Shown here in pieces: positions 47,110-57,851 of a DNA stretch of 64,000 nt. Positions within the stretch are counted from its first letter, which is position 1. Each line of letters opens with the position of its first letter. The translations under genes were made by a program, and so were the position numbers. The notes beneath the pieces were generated by a model that worked only from the letters and a program-made list of their open reading frames with translations, made no database searches and had not been told where the DNA came from. The stretch spans positions 248,001 to 312,000 of the forward strand of contig NZ_CP072793.1 of the NCBI RefSeq assembly GCF_017901175.1, given 5' to 3'. Origin of the DNA: Thiothrix unzii (GTDB lineage: Bacteria > Pseudomonadota > Gammaproteobacteria > Thiotrichales > Thiotrichaceae).

Positions 47110-47157
47110 CCTCTGGAATTCGCGGACAAGACTTAATCAGTCAACGACAGGGAGCAG

Positions 47158-47508
47158 ATGCGCAACGTACTTATCATCCAAGCAATCTTGATTTTAGCGG
47201 GTGTCGCAGTGTCAAGATTTTATCAGGGCGATGCGGCGTTGCTTCCTGCATTCTATGGCGGTGCGATAGCTCTTGCCAATACCCTATTATTATCCCGGCG
47301 CATTACGATGGCGGGTGAAATAGCGAAGACGAATCCTCAGCATAGCGTCAATACGCTGTATTTTGGGGTCGTACAAAGATTTGTTTTTGTGTTAGTTGCT
47401 TTAGGGTTGGGTCTAGGTTATCTAAAGCTTGCCCCTGTGCCGGTGTTAGGCACGTTTATGGTGGCGCAACTAGCCTATATGCTGATGGGAGCCCGCCAAG
47501 CCGGGTGA
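47158..47508 (+). CDS. atpI: ATP synthase protein I
   Basis: 116 residues with four hydrophobic segments. AtpI assists assembly of the c-ring and is not part of the finished enzyme. FYGGAIALANTLLLSRRI and the C-terminal GTFMVAQLAYML segment fit the family. It heads the atpIBEFHAGDC operon. GGGAG lies only three bases from the ATG, an unusually tight spacing that may keep translation low. Confidence 0.88.
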   Translation: MRNVLIIQAILILAGVAVSRFYQGDAALLPAFYGGAIALANTLLLSRRITMAGEIAKTNPQHSVNTLYFGVVQRFVFVLVALGLGLGYLKLAPVPVLGTFMVAQLAYMLMGARQAG

Positions 47509-47547
47509 TGCCAGCACCAGATTTTTTAACTTTAGTGTACGGGGTGA

Positions 47548-48405
<858 letters not shown>

Positions 48406-48453
48406 GATTTTTTGATTTTACTTTTTGATTTTTAACTTTTCGGAGACTTCACA

Positions 48454-48741
48454 ATGGATGCACAAGCTGTTGCAATGATCTATTCCTACACCGCCGTTGG
48501 CGTTGGCATTATCCTCGCGGCTGCTGGTCTGGGTTCAGCACTGGGCTGGGGTATGATCTGTTCTAAATTTATCGAAGGCATCGCTCGCCAACCTGAAATG
48601 CGTGCGCAATTGACCGGTCAAATGTTGTTTACCGGTGGTTTGATGGAAGCATTCCCAATGATCGTTCTGGGTATCTCCATGTGGTTCATCTTTGCTAACC
48701 CGTTCATCGGTGCTGCTAAAGCTGCAATGGGTGCTGGTTAA
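48454..48741 (+). CDS. atpE: ATP synthase F0 subunit c
   Basis: 95 residues, two membrane helices joined by the polar loop ARQPEM. The ion-carrying carboxylate is E65 in GGLMEAFPMI, and the first helix is alanine/glycine-rich. The ligand set looks proton-type: the Q and ST residues of sodium-binding c-subunits are not evident. CGGAG precedes the ATG. Confidence 0.98.
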   Translation: MDAQAVAMIYSYTAVGVGIILAAAGLGSALGWGMICSKFIEGIARQPEMRAQLTGQMLFTGGLMEAFPMIVLGISMWFIFANPFIGAAKAAMGAG

Positions 48742-48784
48742 TTCCCCGATTGTTAAACGTTGTTACTAACATTCGGAGGTTAAC

Positions 48785-49255
48785 ATGAACGTAACTGCAA
48801 CCCTGATTGGCCAGATGATCGTTTTTTCGATCTTGGTCTGGTTCGTCAAGAGCGTACTGTGGGAACCGATGCTGAAAGTGCTGGAAGACCGTAAAGCGCG
48901 TATCGCTGATGGTCTCGCCGCTGCCGAAAAAGGCAAGCACGAAGAAGAATTGGCTCGCCAACACGCACTGGATGAACTGAAAAAAGCCAAAGCTGAAGCT
49001 GCTGAAATCGTCGCACAAGCGCAAAAGCGTGCGTCTGAAATCGTTGACGAAGCCAAGAATGCTGCTGTGGAAGAAGCAGGCCGCGTGAAAGTGGCAGCTC
49101 AAGCAGACATCGAGCAGGAAGTTTCCCGCGCTCGTGAAAGCTTGCGTTCACAGGTTTCTGCACTGGCGATTGCCGGGGCTGAGAAAATTCTTGGTCGCGA
49201 AGTGGATGCCAAAGCTCACGCTAAAGCATTGGATGAACTGGCTGCGCAAATTTAA
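48785..49255 (+). CDS. atpF: ATP synthase F0 subunit b
   Basis: 156 residues: one N-terminal membrane helix (MNVTATLIGQMIVFSILVWF) followed by a long charged, alanine-rich helix that forms the peripheral stalk. LEDRKARIADGLAAAEKG is a family landmark. CGGAGG lies four bases before the ATG region. Confidence 0.98.
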   Translation: MNVTATLIGQMIVFSILVWFVKSVLWEPMLKVLEDRKARIADGLAAAEKGKHEEELARQHALDELKKAKAEAAEIVAQAQKRASEIVDEAKNAAVEEAGRVKVAAQADIEQEVSRARESLRSQVSALAIAGAEKILGREVDAKAHAKALDELAAQI

Positions 49256-49266
49256 GGTGGTGAACC

Positions 49267-49803
49267 ATGTCTGATTTGACAACCGCTGCCCGTCCTTACG
49301 CCCGTGCGGTGTTTGAGATGGCGCAGGAAGCCGGAAAGTTGACCGAATGGTCAGCGCAACTGGCAGCCATGTCTGCGGTCGTCGCGGCTGAAGGTTCATC
49401 TGCCTTGTTGGCTCATCCTCGTATGACCAAAGAACAGAAAGCGACAGTATTCGGCGAGATTGCAGGTGATGCACTCGACGACCAAGGTCGCAATCTGCTC
49501 AAGGCACTGGCTGAACATGACCGTTTCGTGTTGTTGCCTGAAATTTCCACCATCTTTGAACAAATGAAGGCGGAAGCGGAAGGTGCAATTGAAGCGGAAA
49601 TTATTTCTGCACAGGAAATGAGCGATGACCAGCAGCAGACCATTGCTGCGGCACTCCAAAAACGCTTGGGACGTGAGATTAAGCTCGTCACTAAAGTTGA
49701 CCCGACCCTGATGGGTGGTGCGATTGTTCGCGCAGGTGACTTGGTGATTGACGGCTCAATCCAAAGCAGGCTGAAAGATATGAAGGCGGCGTTGGCGCGT
49801 TAA
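49267..49803 (+). CDS. atpH: ATP synthase F1 subunit delta
   Basis: 178 residues. TAARPYARAVFEMA at the start and the C-terminal VDPTLMGGAIVRAGDLVIDGSI signature identify it. It caps the alpha/beta hexamer and joins it to subunit b. AAGGTGG precedes the ATG. Confidence 0.98.
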   Translation: MSDLTTAARPYARAVFEMAQEAGKLTEWSAQLAAMSAVVAAEGSSALLAHPRMTKEQKATVFGEIAGDALDDQGRNLLKALAEHDRFVLLPEISTIFEQMKAEAEGAIEAEIISAQEMSDDQQQTIAAALQKRLGREIKLVTKVDPTLMGGAIVRAGDLVIDGSIQSRLKDMKAALAR

Positions 49804-49830
49804 GCCCAGCCGATAATTGAGGAATAGCAT

Positions 49831-51372
49831 ATGCAACTTAACCCAACTGAAATCAGTGACCTGATCAAAAAGCGCATCAGCAGCTTTGAGTCTGGTGCTG
49901 AAGCTCGCACTGAGGGTACGGTTGTCTCCGTTACGGATGGTATCGTCCGCCTTCACGGGCTTGGCGATGTAATGTCCGGCGAGATGATCGAATTCTCCAA
50001 CGGCTCTTACGGTCTGGCTTTGAACCTAGAACGTGATTCCGTCGGTGCGGTTGTCCTTGGTGATTATAAAGGTATCACTGAAGGCGACACTGTAAAATGT
50101 ACTGGTCGTATCTTAGAAGTACCACACGGTCGTGGTTTGCTGGGTCGCGTTGTTGACGCACTGGGCAACCCGATTGATGGTAAAGGCCCAGTTGAAAACG
50201 ACGGTTTCGCGCCAATTGAGCGTGTAGCACCGGGCGTTATCGAACGTAAATCGGTTGACCAACCGCTGCAAACTGGTGTGAAAGCACTGGACGCAATGGT
50301 TCCCATCGGTCGTGGTCAACGTGAATTGATTATCGGCGACCGCCAAACTGGTAAAACAGCGGTAGCTGTTGACGCAATCATCAACCAAAAAGGCAAAAAC
50401 GTGAAATGCGTTTACGTCGCGATTGGTCAGAAAGCGTCATCAGTAGCTAACGTAGTACGCAAACTCGAAGAGTACGGCGCACTGGAATACACGGTTGTGG
50501 TTGCGGCTACTGCGGCTGACCCAGCTTCCATGCAATACCTCGCGCCTTACGCGGGTTGCACCATGGGTGAATACTTCCGTGACCGTGGCGAAGACGCACT
50601 GATCGTATACGACGACTTGACCAAGCAAGCATGGGCTTACCGTCAAGTTTCCCTGTTGCTGCGCCGCCCACCGGGTCGTGAAGCGTATCCAGGGGACGTT
50701 TTCTACCTGCACTCCCGTTTGCTGGAACGCGCTTCCCGCGTTAATAAAGAATACGTTGAAGAGTTCACTAAAGGTGAAGTGAAAGGCCAAACCGGTTCAT
50801 TGACCGCGCTGCCAATCATCGAAACCCAAGGTGGTGACGTTTCTGCTTTCGTACCTACTAACGTTATCTCGATCACTGACGGTCAGATCTTCTTGGAAAG
50901 CGACCTGTTCAACGCGGGCATCCGTCCTGCGATCAACGCAGGTCTGTCAGTATCCCGCGTAGGTGGTGCTGCACAAACCAAGATCATCAAGAAACTCGGT
51001 GGTGGTGTGCGTCTGGCACTGGCGCAGTACCGTGAATTGGCAGCGTTCTCGCAGTTCGCATCTGACCTCGACGAAGGCACTCGTAAGTCTTTGGCGCGTG
51101 GTCAACGTGTAACTGAACTGATGAAACAGCCGCAATTCTCCCCGCTGTCCGTAGCAGAAATGGCTTTCTCCCTGTACGCCGCTAACGAGGGTTTCCTCGA
51201 CGACGTAGACGCGAAGAAAATCGTAGATTTTGAAGCAGCAATGCTGAGCTATCTGCGTTCTTCTGAGAAGGCACTGCTGGATAAGATTAACGAGAAAGGT
51301 GATTTCAACGACGAGATTGCTGGCGCGATGAAAACCGCTCTGGAAACTTTCAAGTCGAAAAACACTTGGTAA
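49831..51372 (+). CDS. atpA: ATP synthase F1 subunit alpha
   Basis: 513 residues, the E. coli length. The P-loop is GDRQTGKTA; the ATPase alpha/beta signature region is [14 protein letters not shown]. It carries the non-catalytic nucleotide sites of F1. GAGGAATA lies ahead of the ATG. Codons are mostly of the preferred kind, as expected for high expression. Confidence 0.99.
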   Translation: MQLNPTEISDLIKKRISSFESGAEARTEGTVVSVTDGIVRLHGLGDVMSGEMIEFSNGSYGLALNLERDSVGAVVLGDYKGITEGDTVKCTGRILEVPHGRGLLGRVVDALGNPIDGKGPVENDGFAPIERVAPGVIERKSVDQPLQTGVKALDAMVPIGRGQRELIIGDRQTGKTAVAVDAIINQKGKNVKCVYVAIGQKASSVANVVRKLEEYGALEYTVVVAATAADPASMQYLAPYAGCTMGEYFRDRGEDALIVYDDLTKQAWAYRQVSLLLRRPPGREAYPGDVFYLHSRLLERASRVNKEYVEEFTKGEVKGQTGSLTALPIIETQGGDVSAFVPTNVISITDGQIFLESDLFNAGIRPAINAGLSVSRVGGAAQTKIIKKLGGGVRLALAQYRELAAFSQFASDLDEGTRKSLARGQRVTELMKQPQFSPLSVAEMAFSLYAANEGFLDDVDAKKIVDFEAAMLSYLRSSEKALLDKINEKGDFNDEIAGAMKTALETFKSKNTW

Positions 51373-51387
51373 TGGGAGGTTATTCCT

Positions 51388-52245
51388 ATGGCAGGTGGTA
51401 AAGAAATACTAAGCCAGATCAAGAGTATCGGCAATACCAAGAAGATCACTAAGGCAATGGAGATGGTTGCTGCATCCAAAATGCGCCGTGCGCAAGACCG
51501 GATGAAAGCCAGCCGTCCTTATGCTGAAAAAATGCGTCAAGTGGTTGGTCACTTGGCAGCAGGTCATCTTGAGTATAAACACCCTTATACCCAAACACGC
51601 GAAACCGTGAAACGGGTTGGCTATATCATCATCTCCTCTGACCGGGGGCTGTGTGGTGGTTTAAACGTCAACTTGTTCAAGCAGGCGTTGCGCAGTATTG
51701 CTGAGTGGAAACAGCAGGATGTCGAAGTCGACATTTGTGTTTTCGGTGCTAAAGCCTCTGCTGCGTTCCGTCGCTATGGGATTGTTGCTCAGAAAACCCA
51801 CATGGGCGATGCCCCAAAAGTGGCGGACATGATCGGCACAATCAAGGTGATGTTGGATGCTTACGAGGAAGGCCGGATTGATCGCCTTTTCTTGGTCGAG
51901 AATGAATTCGTTAACAGCATGACGCAAAAACCGCAGGTGACTCAGCTCATCCCGGTGGTGGCTTCGGCAACGGATTCAATCAAGCACCATTGGGACTATC
52001 TCTACGAACCAGAGTCGAAAGAAGTCATTGATGCGTTGATGCAGCGTTACATTGAATCAATCATTTACCAAGGCGCGGTTGAAAACGTGGCTTGTGAAAT
52101 GGCAGCGCGGATGGTGGCCATGAAAAGTGCCTCCGACAACGCGGGCACGATGATTGATGATTTAAAGCTGATCTACAACAAGGCGCGTCAGGCGGCAATC
52201 ACTCAGGAAATTTCCGAGATTGTTGCGGGTGCTTCGGCGGTCTAA
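51388..52245 (+). CDS. atpG: ATP synthase F1 subunit gamma
   Basis: 285 residues, the rotor shaft. The N-terminal [24 protein letters not shown] helix and the C-terminal [34 protein letters not shown] helix form the antiparallel coiled coil in the alpha/beta ring. GGGAGG precedes the ATG. Confidence 0.99.
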   Translation: MAGGKEILSQIKSIGNTKKITKAMEMVAASKMRRAQDRMKASRPYAEKMRQVVGHLAAGHLEYKHPYTQTRETVKRVGYIIISSDRGLCGGLNVNLFKQALRSIAEWKQQDVEVDICVFGAKASAAFRRYGIVAQKTHMGDAPKVADMIGTIKVMLDAYEEGRIDRLFLVENEFVNSMTQKPQVTQLIPVVASATDSIKHHWDYLYEPESKEVIDALMQRYIESIIYQGAVENVACEMAARMVAMKSASDNAGTMIDDLKLIYNKARQAAITQEISEIVAGASAV

Positions 52246-52273
52246 CGCTGTTATGGATTTTACAATTTAGTGA

Positions 52274-53662
<1,389 letters not shown>

Positions 53663-53671
53663 GGGGGCATC

Positions 53672-54100
53672 ATGGCGATGACATTTCATTTGGACGTAGT
53701 GACGGCAGAACAAGCACTGTTCTCCGGCACGGTCGAAGAAGTGATTGCACCGGGTGCAATGGGTGACTTAGGCATTATGCCGCGTCACTCACAGTTGATT
53801 TCCAAGCTGCGTGCAGGAGAATTGCAGTACAGAACTACCGAAGGCGCGATGGCATCGCTGTTCGTCTCTGGCGGTGTACTGGAAGTTCAACCACATGTGG
53901 TGACAGTATTGGCTGACACCGGGATGCGTGCGGAAGACCTCGATGAGGCAGCCGCCCGCGAAGCGATGAAGCAAGCTACCGACGCGCTGCAAGGCAAAGA
54001 CCCGGAAGACCTCGATTATGAGGCGATCCAATCCGAGCTGGAAGCCGCCAAGGCGCAGATCGAAATGCTGCACCGGATCGGTAAGGCACGCGGTCACTGA
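53672..54100 (+). CDS. atpC: ATP synthase F1 subunit epsilon
   Basis: 142 residues. Beta-sandwich N-terminal domain (FHLDVVTAEQALFSGTVEEV, GDLGIMPRHSQLISKL) and a two-helix C-terminal regulatory domain. It inhibits ATP hydrolysis in E. coli and links the rotor to the c-ring. AAGGGGG stands before the ATG. It is the last gene of the operon and is followed by a terminator. Confidence 0.98.
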   Translation: MAMTFHLDVVTAEQALFSGTVEEVIAPGAMGDLGIMPRHSQLISKLRAGELQYRTTEGAMASLFVSGGVLEVQPHVVTVLADTGMRAEDLDEAAAREAMKQATDALQGKDPEDLDYEAIQSELEAAKAQIEMLHRIGKARGH

Positions 54101-54125
54101 GTTTCGACGAGTCCGCAAAAAACAG

Positions 54126-54150
54126 AAAGGCTGCCTAGTGCAGCCTTTTT
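54126..54150 (+). terminator. Rho-independent terminator of the atp operon
   Basis: AAAGGCTGC pairs perfectly with GCAGCCTTT (9 bp, 5-base loop) and a run of five T follows from inside the stem. It begins 25 bases after the atpC stop. Confidence 0.9.
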
Positions 54151-54193
54151 GCTATGGGGAATAGACTTAATGTCCTATCTGGAGATGGGGTTC

Positions 54194-55309
54194 TTATAGG
54201 GAAGCAGTATTGTACTGTTCTAATAGGCATTTTAGGCTATAGCGCACTTCGTTATTCGGGTAGCTTAAGGTGTATTCTGGTAAGACACCTGCAAACGGTA
54301 AGTGTTCTTTTTTGATGGTCAAATAGCCTGTTTGGAACAACAGCGTTTCCACGTGAATCCGATCTACATCGAAATCGCCCAAGGCTTTGTAATCCATACG
54401 CACTGCTTCGAGATCAGGCAAATGGAACTGGCGTTTGCGCAAAATATCTACCAAGAATGACGGCGTGGCGGTTTCAAACCAATAAGGCAGGAATTCCTTA
54501 CCTTTGGAAATAAACAGCAGCACATCAAACGGGTTATAAACGCTTTCCCCTAGCCAGTTGTAGCCGTTGTACCAGCGTTGCACCAAGGCCATGTCCGCAC
54601 CTTGCAGATGTTCGCTGAAATGCTGCTCCAGTTCCGTTTGGGTGTAACCACACAAGGCACTGTAACGCGGGTCGAGGGTAATATCTTCCAAATTATTCAG
54701 GCCGCTGAACAGCGACACTTTAGAAAATTTGCTCACCCCCGTGAGGAAGGCAAAGCGGATATGGGCATCGTTGTCCTTGATCACTGAATACAGATTGCGC
54801 AAGCCATTGCGCATCTCAGCCGCTACGGTGCTATCGGTGATATTGTCGAGGATTGGTTTGTCGTATTCATCCACCAGCACCACCACGTTGCACCCGTACT
54901 TGGCTTTAGCGGTGCGGATGAGTTCAGCGAAGCAACCCGACAGGCTTTTTTCTTCACAGCTAATGCCCAGCCGCTTCTGGTTAATGCGCAGCAATTCCCC
55001 GATTTTTTCATCCAGCTCTGCCCGGTTGGCTAATTGCCCCGAACCAAAACTGATGTTAATCACCGGGTATTGCACCGCCCAATCCCAATGCGGGTGGATG
55101 TGCAAGTCACGAAACAGCGGTTCATTACCCGCAAATAATTGATGCAAAGTGTCTACCAACAAGGATTTCCCGAAACGGCGCGGGCGTGAGAGGAAGTAAT
55201 ACGAACCCTTATCAAGCAATGTTTTAATGTGAGCAGTTTTATCCACATACACGCAATTACCTGAGATGATTCTTTCGAGAGTGCTGATGCCGATGGGTAA
55301 TTTTTTCAT
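54194..55309 (-). CDS. AAA-ATPase-like protein lacking the usual C-terminal nuclease domain
   Basis: 371 residues of the AAA-ATPase_like family (PF09820 type). It shows IPIGISTLERI-like start, YVDKTAHIKTLLDKG, a P-loop-like RPRRFGKSLLVDTL, VVVLVDEYDKPILDN (Walker B) and FLTGVSKFSKVSLFSGLNNLEDIT. Typical members are about 500-560 residues with a C-terminal PD-(D/E)XK (DUF1703) nuclease domain. Here the protein stops just after the YTLSYPNNEVRYS junction, and the atp terminator is only 44 bases beyond. It is probably a truncated, possibly decaying gene. The role of the family is unknown; many are in multicopy accessory loci. Confidence 0.8.
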   Translation of the reverse strand: MKKLPIGISTLERIISGNCVYVDKTAHIKTLLDKGSYYFLSRPRRFGKSLLVDTLHQLFAGNEPLFRDLHIHPHWDWAVQYPVINISFGSGQLANRAELDEKIGELLRINQKRLGISCEEKSLSGCFAELIRTAKAKYGCNVVVLVDEYDKPILDNITDSTVAAEMRNGLRNLYSVIKDNDAHIRFAFLTGVSKFSKVSLFSGLNNLEDITLDPRYSALCGYTQTELEQHFSEHLQGADMALVQRWYNGYNWLGESVYNPFDVLLFISKGKEFLPYWFETATPSFLVDILRKRQFHLPDLEAVRMDYKALGDFDVDRIHVETLLFQTGYLTIKKEHLPFAGVLPEYTLSYPNNEVRYSLKCLLEQYNTASL

Positions 55310-55440
55310 GTGCCGCGCCTGCTGTGGGTGATAGGGGCATTATAGCGGACTTTAGCTAGGCGTGAATGCGGGGAAGCGTTATCCTTCAAGCACCTTTTTG
55401 TTTTAGAATGCACCCTTGCAGTTACGGTAAGGATAGTCTT

Positions 55441-55944
55441 GTGTGGAATGAATACGATGATGAAGACGATGATTTCATCAGCAGAAGCCAAGTCAAACGT
55501 GAAGCGGAAGCCGCGCAGGTGGTGGGCGAACGGCTGATCACATTGCGCCAAGAGCAGCTTGAGCAGTTAGATTTGCCTGAAAAGCTGTATGACGCGGTAA
55601 TTTTGGCGAAACGTTTGGATAGCAACGGCGCGATACGTCGTCAAAAGCAGTACATCGGCAAAATCATGCGTACCATTGAGTTAGAGCCGATTCAGGCGCA
55701 GTTAGATGATTGGGACGGGCGTAATCGTGCGGATAATGCTCGGTTTCATCAACTGGAGCGGTGGCGTGAGCGTTTATTGGTGGATGACAATGCCTTGGGG
55801 GATTTGATGAAAACTTACCCCGAACTGGATATGCAGCACATCCGCACCCTGATTCGTAATGCCCGTAAGGAACAAGCCGCCAGCAAGCCACCCAAAAGCA
55901 GTCGCGAATTGTTTCAATATTTACGCACCTTGGCAGATATTTAA
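55441..55944 (+). CDS. darP: ribosome biogenesis factor DarP/YjgA (DUF615)
   Basis: 167 residues, acidic N-terminus (WNEYDDEDDDFISRSQVKREAE) then helical, with DLPEKLYDAVILAKRLDSNGAIRRQKQYIGK, the DUF615 core. In E. coli YjgA associates with late 50S assembly intermediates. Start is GTG at 55441, seven bases after AAGGAT; an ATG at 55408 is the alternative. It is divergent from the AAA-ATPase-like gene. Confidence 0.93.
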   Translation: MWNEYDDEDDDFISRSQVKREAEAAQVVGERLITLRQEQLEQLDLPEKLYDAVILAKRLDSNGAIRRQKQYIGKIMRTIELEPIQAQLDDWDGRNRADNARFHQLERWRERLLVDDNALGDLMKTYPELDMQHIRTLIRNARKEQAASKPPKSSRELFQYLRTLADI

Positions 55945-56032
55945 GCCGCCAGCAATCGTTTCAACATAGGCAAGCTTCAGCCTATCGTGTAGAGTTCCAG
56001 TTAATACATCATAACAACAACGGAAACTTCAC

Positions 56033-56962
56033 ATGACGGCTGCGGCTCCGCAACTGATTCACGCCACCTTGGCGCAGTTAAATAAAGTCATTCTTGGTAA
56101 AGAGCAACAAGTGCGTCTCGCGCTGACCTGCTTGTTGGCGAATGGTCATTTATTGCTCGAAGATTTGCCAGGTATGGGAAAAACCACCCTCGCGCACGCA
56201 CTCGCTACGGTGTGTGGTCTGGACTATAAACGGGTGCAATTTACCAGCGACTTATTGCCAGCCGATGTGATTGGTGCGACGGTGTTTGAGGCACACAGCG
56301 GGCAATTTCGGTTTCATCCCGGCGCGGTGTTTAGCCAGATTTTTCTGGCGGATGAACTCAATCGTGCCAGCCCCAAAGCGCAAAGTGCGTTGCTGGAAGC
56401 GATGGAAGAACAACAAGTCAGCGTTGATGGCACGAGTCATCGTTTGCCCACCCCGTTTTTCGTGATTGCCACCCAAAATCCCAGCACACAGGCGGGAACG
56501 TTTCCTCTGCCCGAATCGCAACTGGATCGGTTTTTATTGCGCATCTCCTTGGGTTATCCCGATCCAGTGGTGGAGCGCGAATTGCTCAAAGGCCGCAGCG
56601 GGCGCAATTTACTAGCGAATCTGCAACCCGTATTGAATGCGCAACGCCTCAAAGCCCTGCAAAGCCTGATTCCACAAGTCAAAATGACCGATACCCTGCT
56701 CGATTATCTGCAACGTTTGATTGCACAAACCCGTCAACGCGAAGTGTGCCAGTTAGGTTTATCGCCACGCGGAGCACAAGCCTTGGTGAAAAGTGCGCAA
56801 GCTTGGGCATTATTGCAAGGGCGTGGGCATGTGTTGCCGGAAGATGTGCAAGCGGTTTTTGTGGCGGTGGCAGGGCACCGTTTAATCGGACGTACCGAAA
56901 CGCATGGCGAACAATTAGCACGGCATATCCTCAACAGTGTGGATGTGATTGGTAATGGTTGA
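56033..56962 (+). CDS. MoxR-family AAA+ ATPase
   Basis: 309 residues. Walker A LPGMGKTTLA (about residues 47-56), Walker B IFLADELNRASPKAQSALLEAMEE, sensor 1 FVIATQNPSTQAGTFPLPESQLDRF. C-terminal lid with LGLSPRGAQALVKSAQAWALLQGR. MoxR proteins act as chaperones or activators, usually with DUF58 and VWA proteins. The following gene is DUF58 and overlaps this stop by eight bases, so the operon is tightly coupled. Confidence 0.95.
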   Translation: MTAAAPQLIHATLAQLNKVILGKEQQVRLALTCLLANGHLLLEDLPGMGKTTLAHALATVCGLDYKRVQFTSDLLPADVIGATVFEAHSGQFRFHPGAVFSQIFLADELNRASPKAQSALLEAMEEQQVSVDGTSHRLPTPFFVIATQNPSTQAGTFPLPESQLDRFLLRISLGYPDPVVERELLKGRSGRNLLANLQPVLNAQRLKALQSLIPQVKMTDTLLDYLQRLIAQTRQREVCQLGLSPRGAQALVKSAQAWALLQGRGHVLPEDVQAVFVAVAGHRLIGRTETHGEQLARHILNSVDVIGNG

Positions 56963-57851
56963 GCTGGGGCGCAAAACAGTTTTTATCTTGCCCAGTAAGC
57001 CGACGTTAGGTTTGTTGTTATTGATTGGTTTGTTGTTTTTGCTGGCGGTCAATTTCCAAAATGCCTTGGTGTACGCGGTGTGTTTTTGGCTGTTGGCGTT
57101 ATTGTTGATCAATGTGTTTTACACATGGCGCAATGTTGCGGGCTTGCAAGTGCAAGCGGTCGGAGTGGAACCGTGTTTTGTCGGTGATAAAGCAGTGGTG
57201 GAAATCGAGTTAAGTTGCGCCCCACGCCAGCGTAAATTTGCGTTGCAATTGTCTTGGCCTGACGAAGATAGCGTGCAAGTTAATTTAGCGACACACAACA
57301 CGGTGCGGGTGAAATTGTCGCATTCGACGACGCGACGTGGGTGGTTTCAGCCGCCGCGTGTCCGCATTGCCAGTGCTTACCCCACCGGTTTGGCGTTGGC
57401 ATGGGCTTATGTGGCATTGCCGGTGCAAGGATTGGTGTATCCGCAACCGCTGGCGCGTTCTTTTCCCGAACATGATTTGACCGCGCAAACCAGTCAAGAC
57501 GGGCGTGAAATCGCGGGTGGCAGCAGCGATTTTGGCGGGGTACGTGCGTATCAGGTGGGCGACGCACCCAAACACTTGCACTGGGGAAAATACGCGCAAA
57601 CGGGCAAGCTTTATACCAAAACCTTTGTGGATTACGCCAGTCACGCCTTGTGGCTGGACTGGGACAGCTTGCCGATGCCGGGGGTGGAAGTGCGTTTATC
57701 GCACTTGTGCAGTCAGGTGTTGGAATTTAATCAGGCGCAACGCCATTACGGACTGAAATTGCCGGGGGTAACGGTCGAGCCGGGGCAGGGTGAGGCACAT
57801 CAGGCGCGTTGTTTACGGGCGTTGGCATTATTTGGAGTGGAAGATGCCTAA
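56955..57851 (+). CDS. DUF58 domain membrane protein
   Basis: 298 residues from ATG 56955. Two hydrophobic segments near the start (about 15-50) are followed by a beta-rich region and the DUF58 core with SQDGREIAGGSSDFGGVRAYQVGDAPKHLHWGKYAQTGKLYTKTF, which includes the conserved R-Y-GD-x-x-x-x-H-W pattern. DUF58 proteins partner MoxR ATPases; their biochemical task is unknown. It overlaps both neighbours by eight bases. Confidence 0.92.
   Translation: MVELGRKTVFILPSKPTLGLLLLIGLLFLLAVNFQNALVYAVCFWLLALLLINVFYTWRNVAGLQVQAVGVEPCFVGDKAVVEIELSCAPRQRKFALQLSWPDEDSVQVNLATHNTVRVKLSHSTTRRGWFQPPRVRIASAYPTGLALAWAYVALPVQGLVYPQPLARSFPEHDLTAQTSQDGREIAGGSSDFGGVRAYQVGDAPKHLHWGKYAQTGKLYTKTFVDYASHALWLDWDSLPMPGVEVRLSHLCSQVLEFNQAQRHYGLKLPGVTVEPGQGEAHQARCLRALALFGVEDA

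Noticed and set aside
54729-55142. A plus-strand frame opposite the AAA-ATPase-like gene
   Set aside because: It has no ribosome binding site and the minus-strand frame has clear family motifs.
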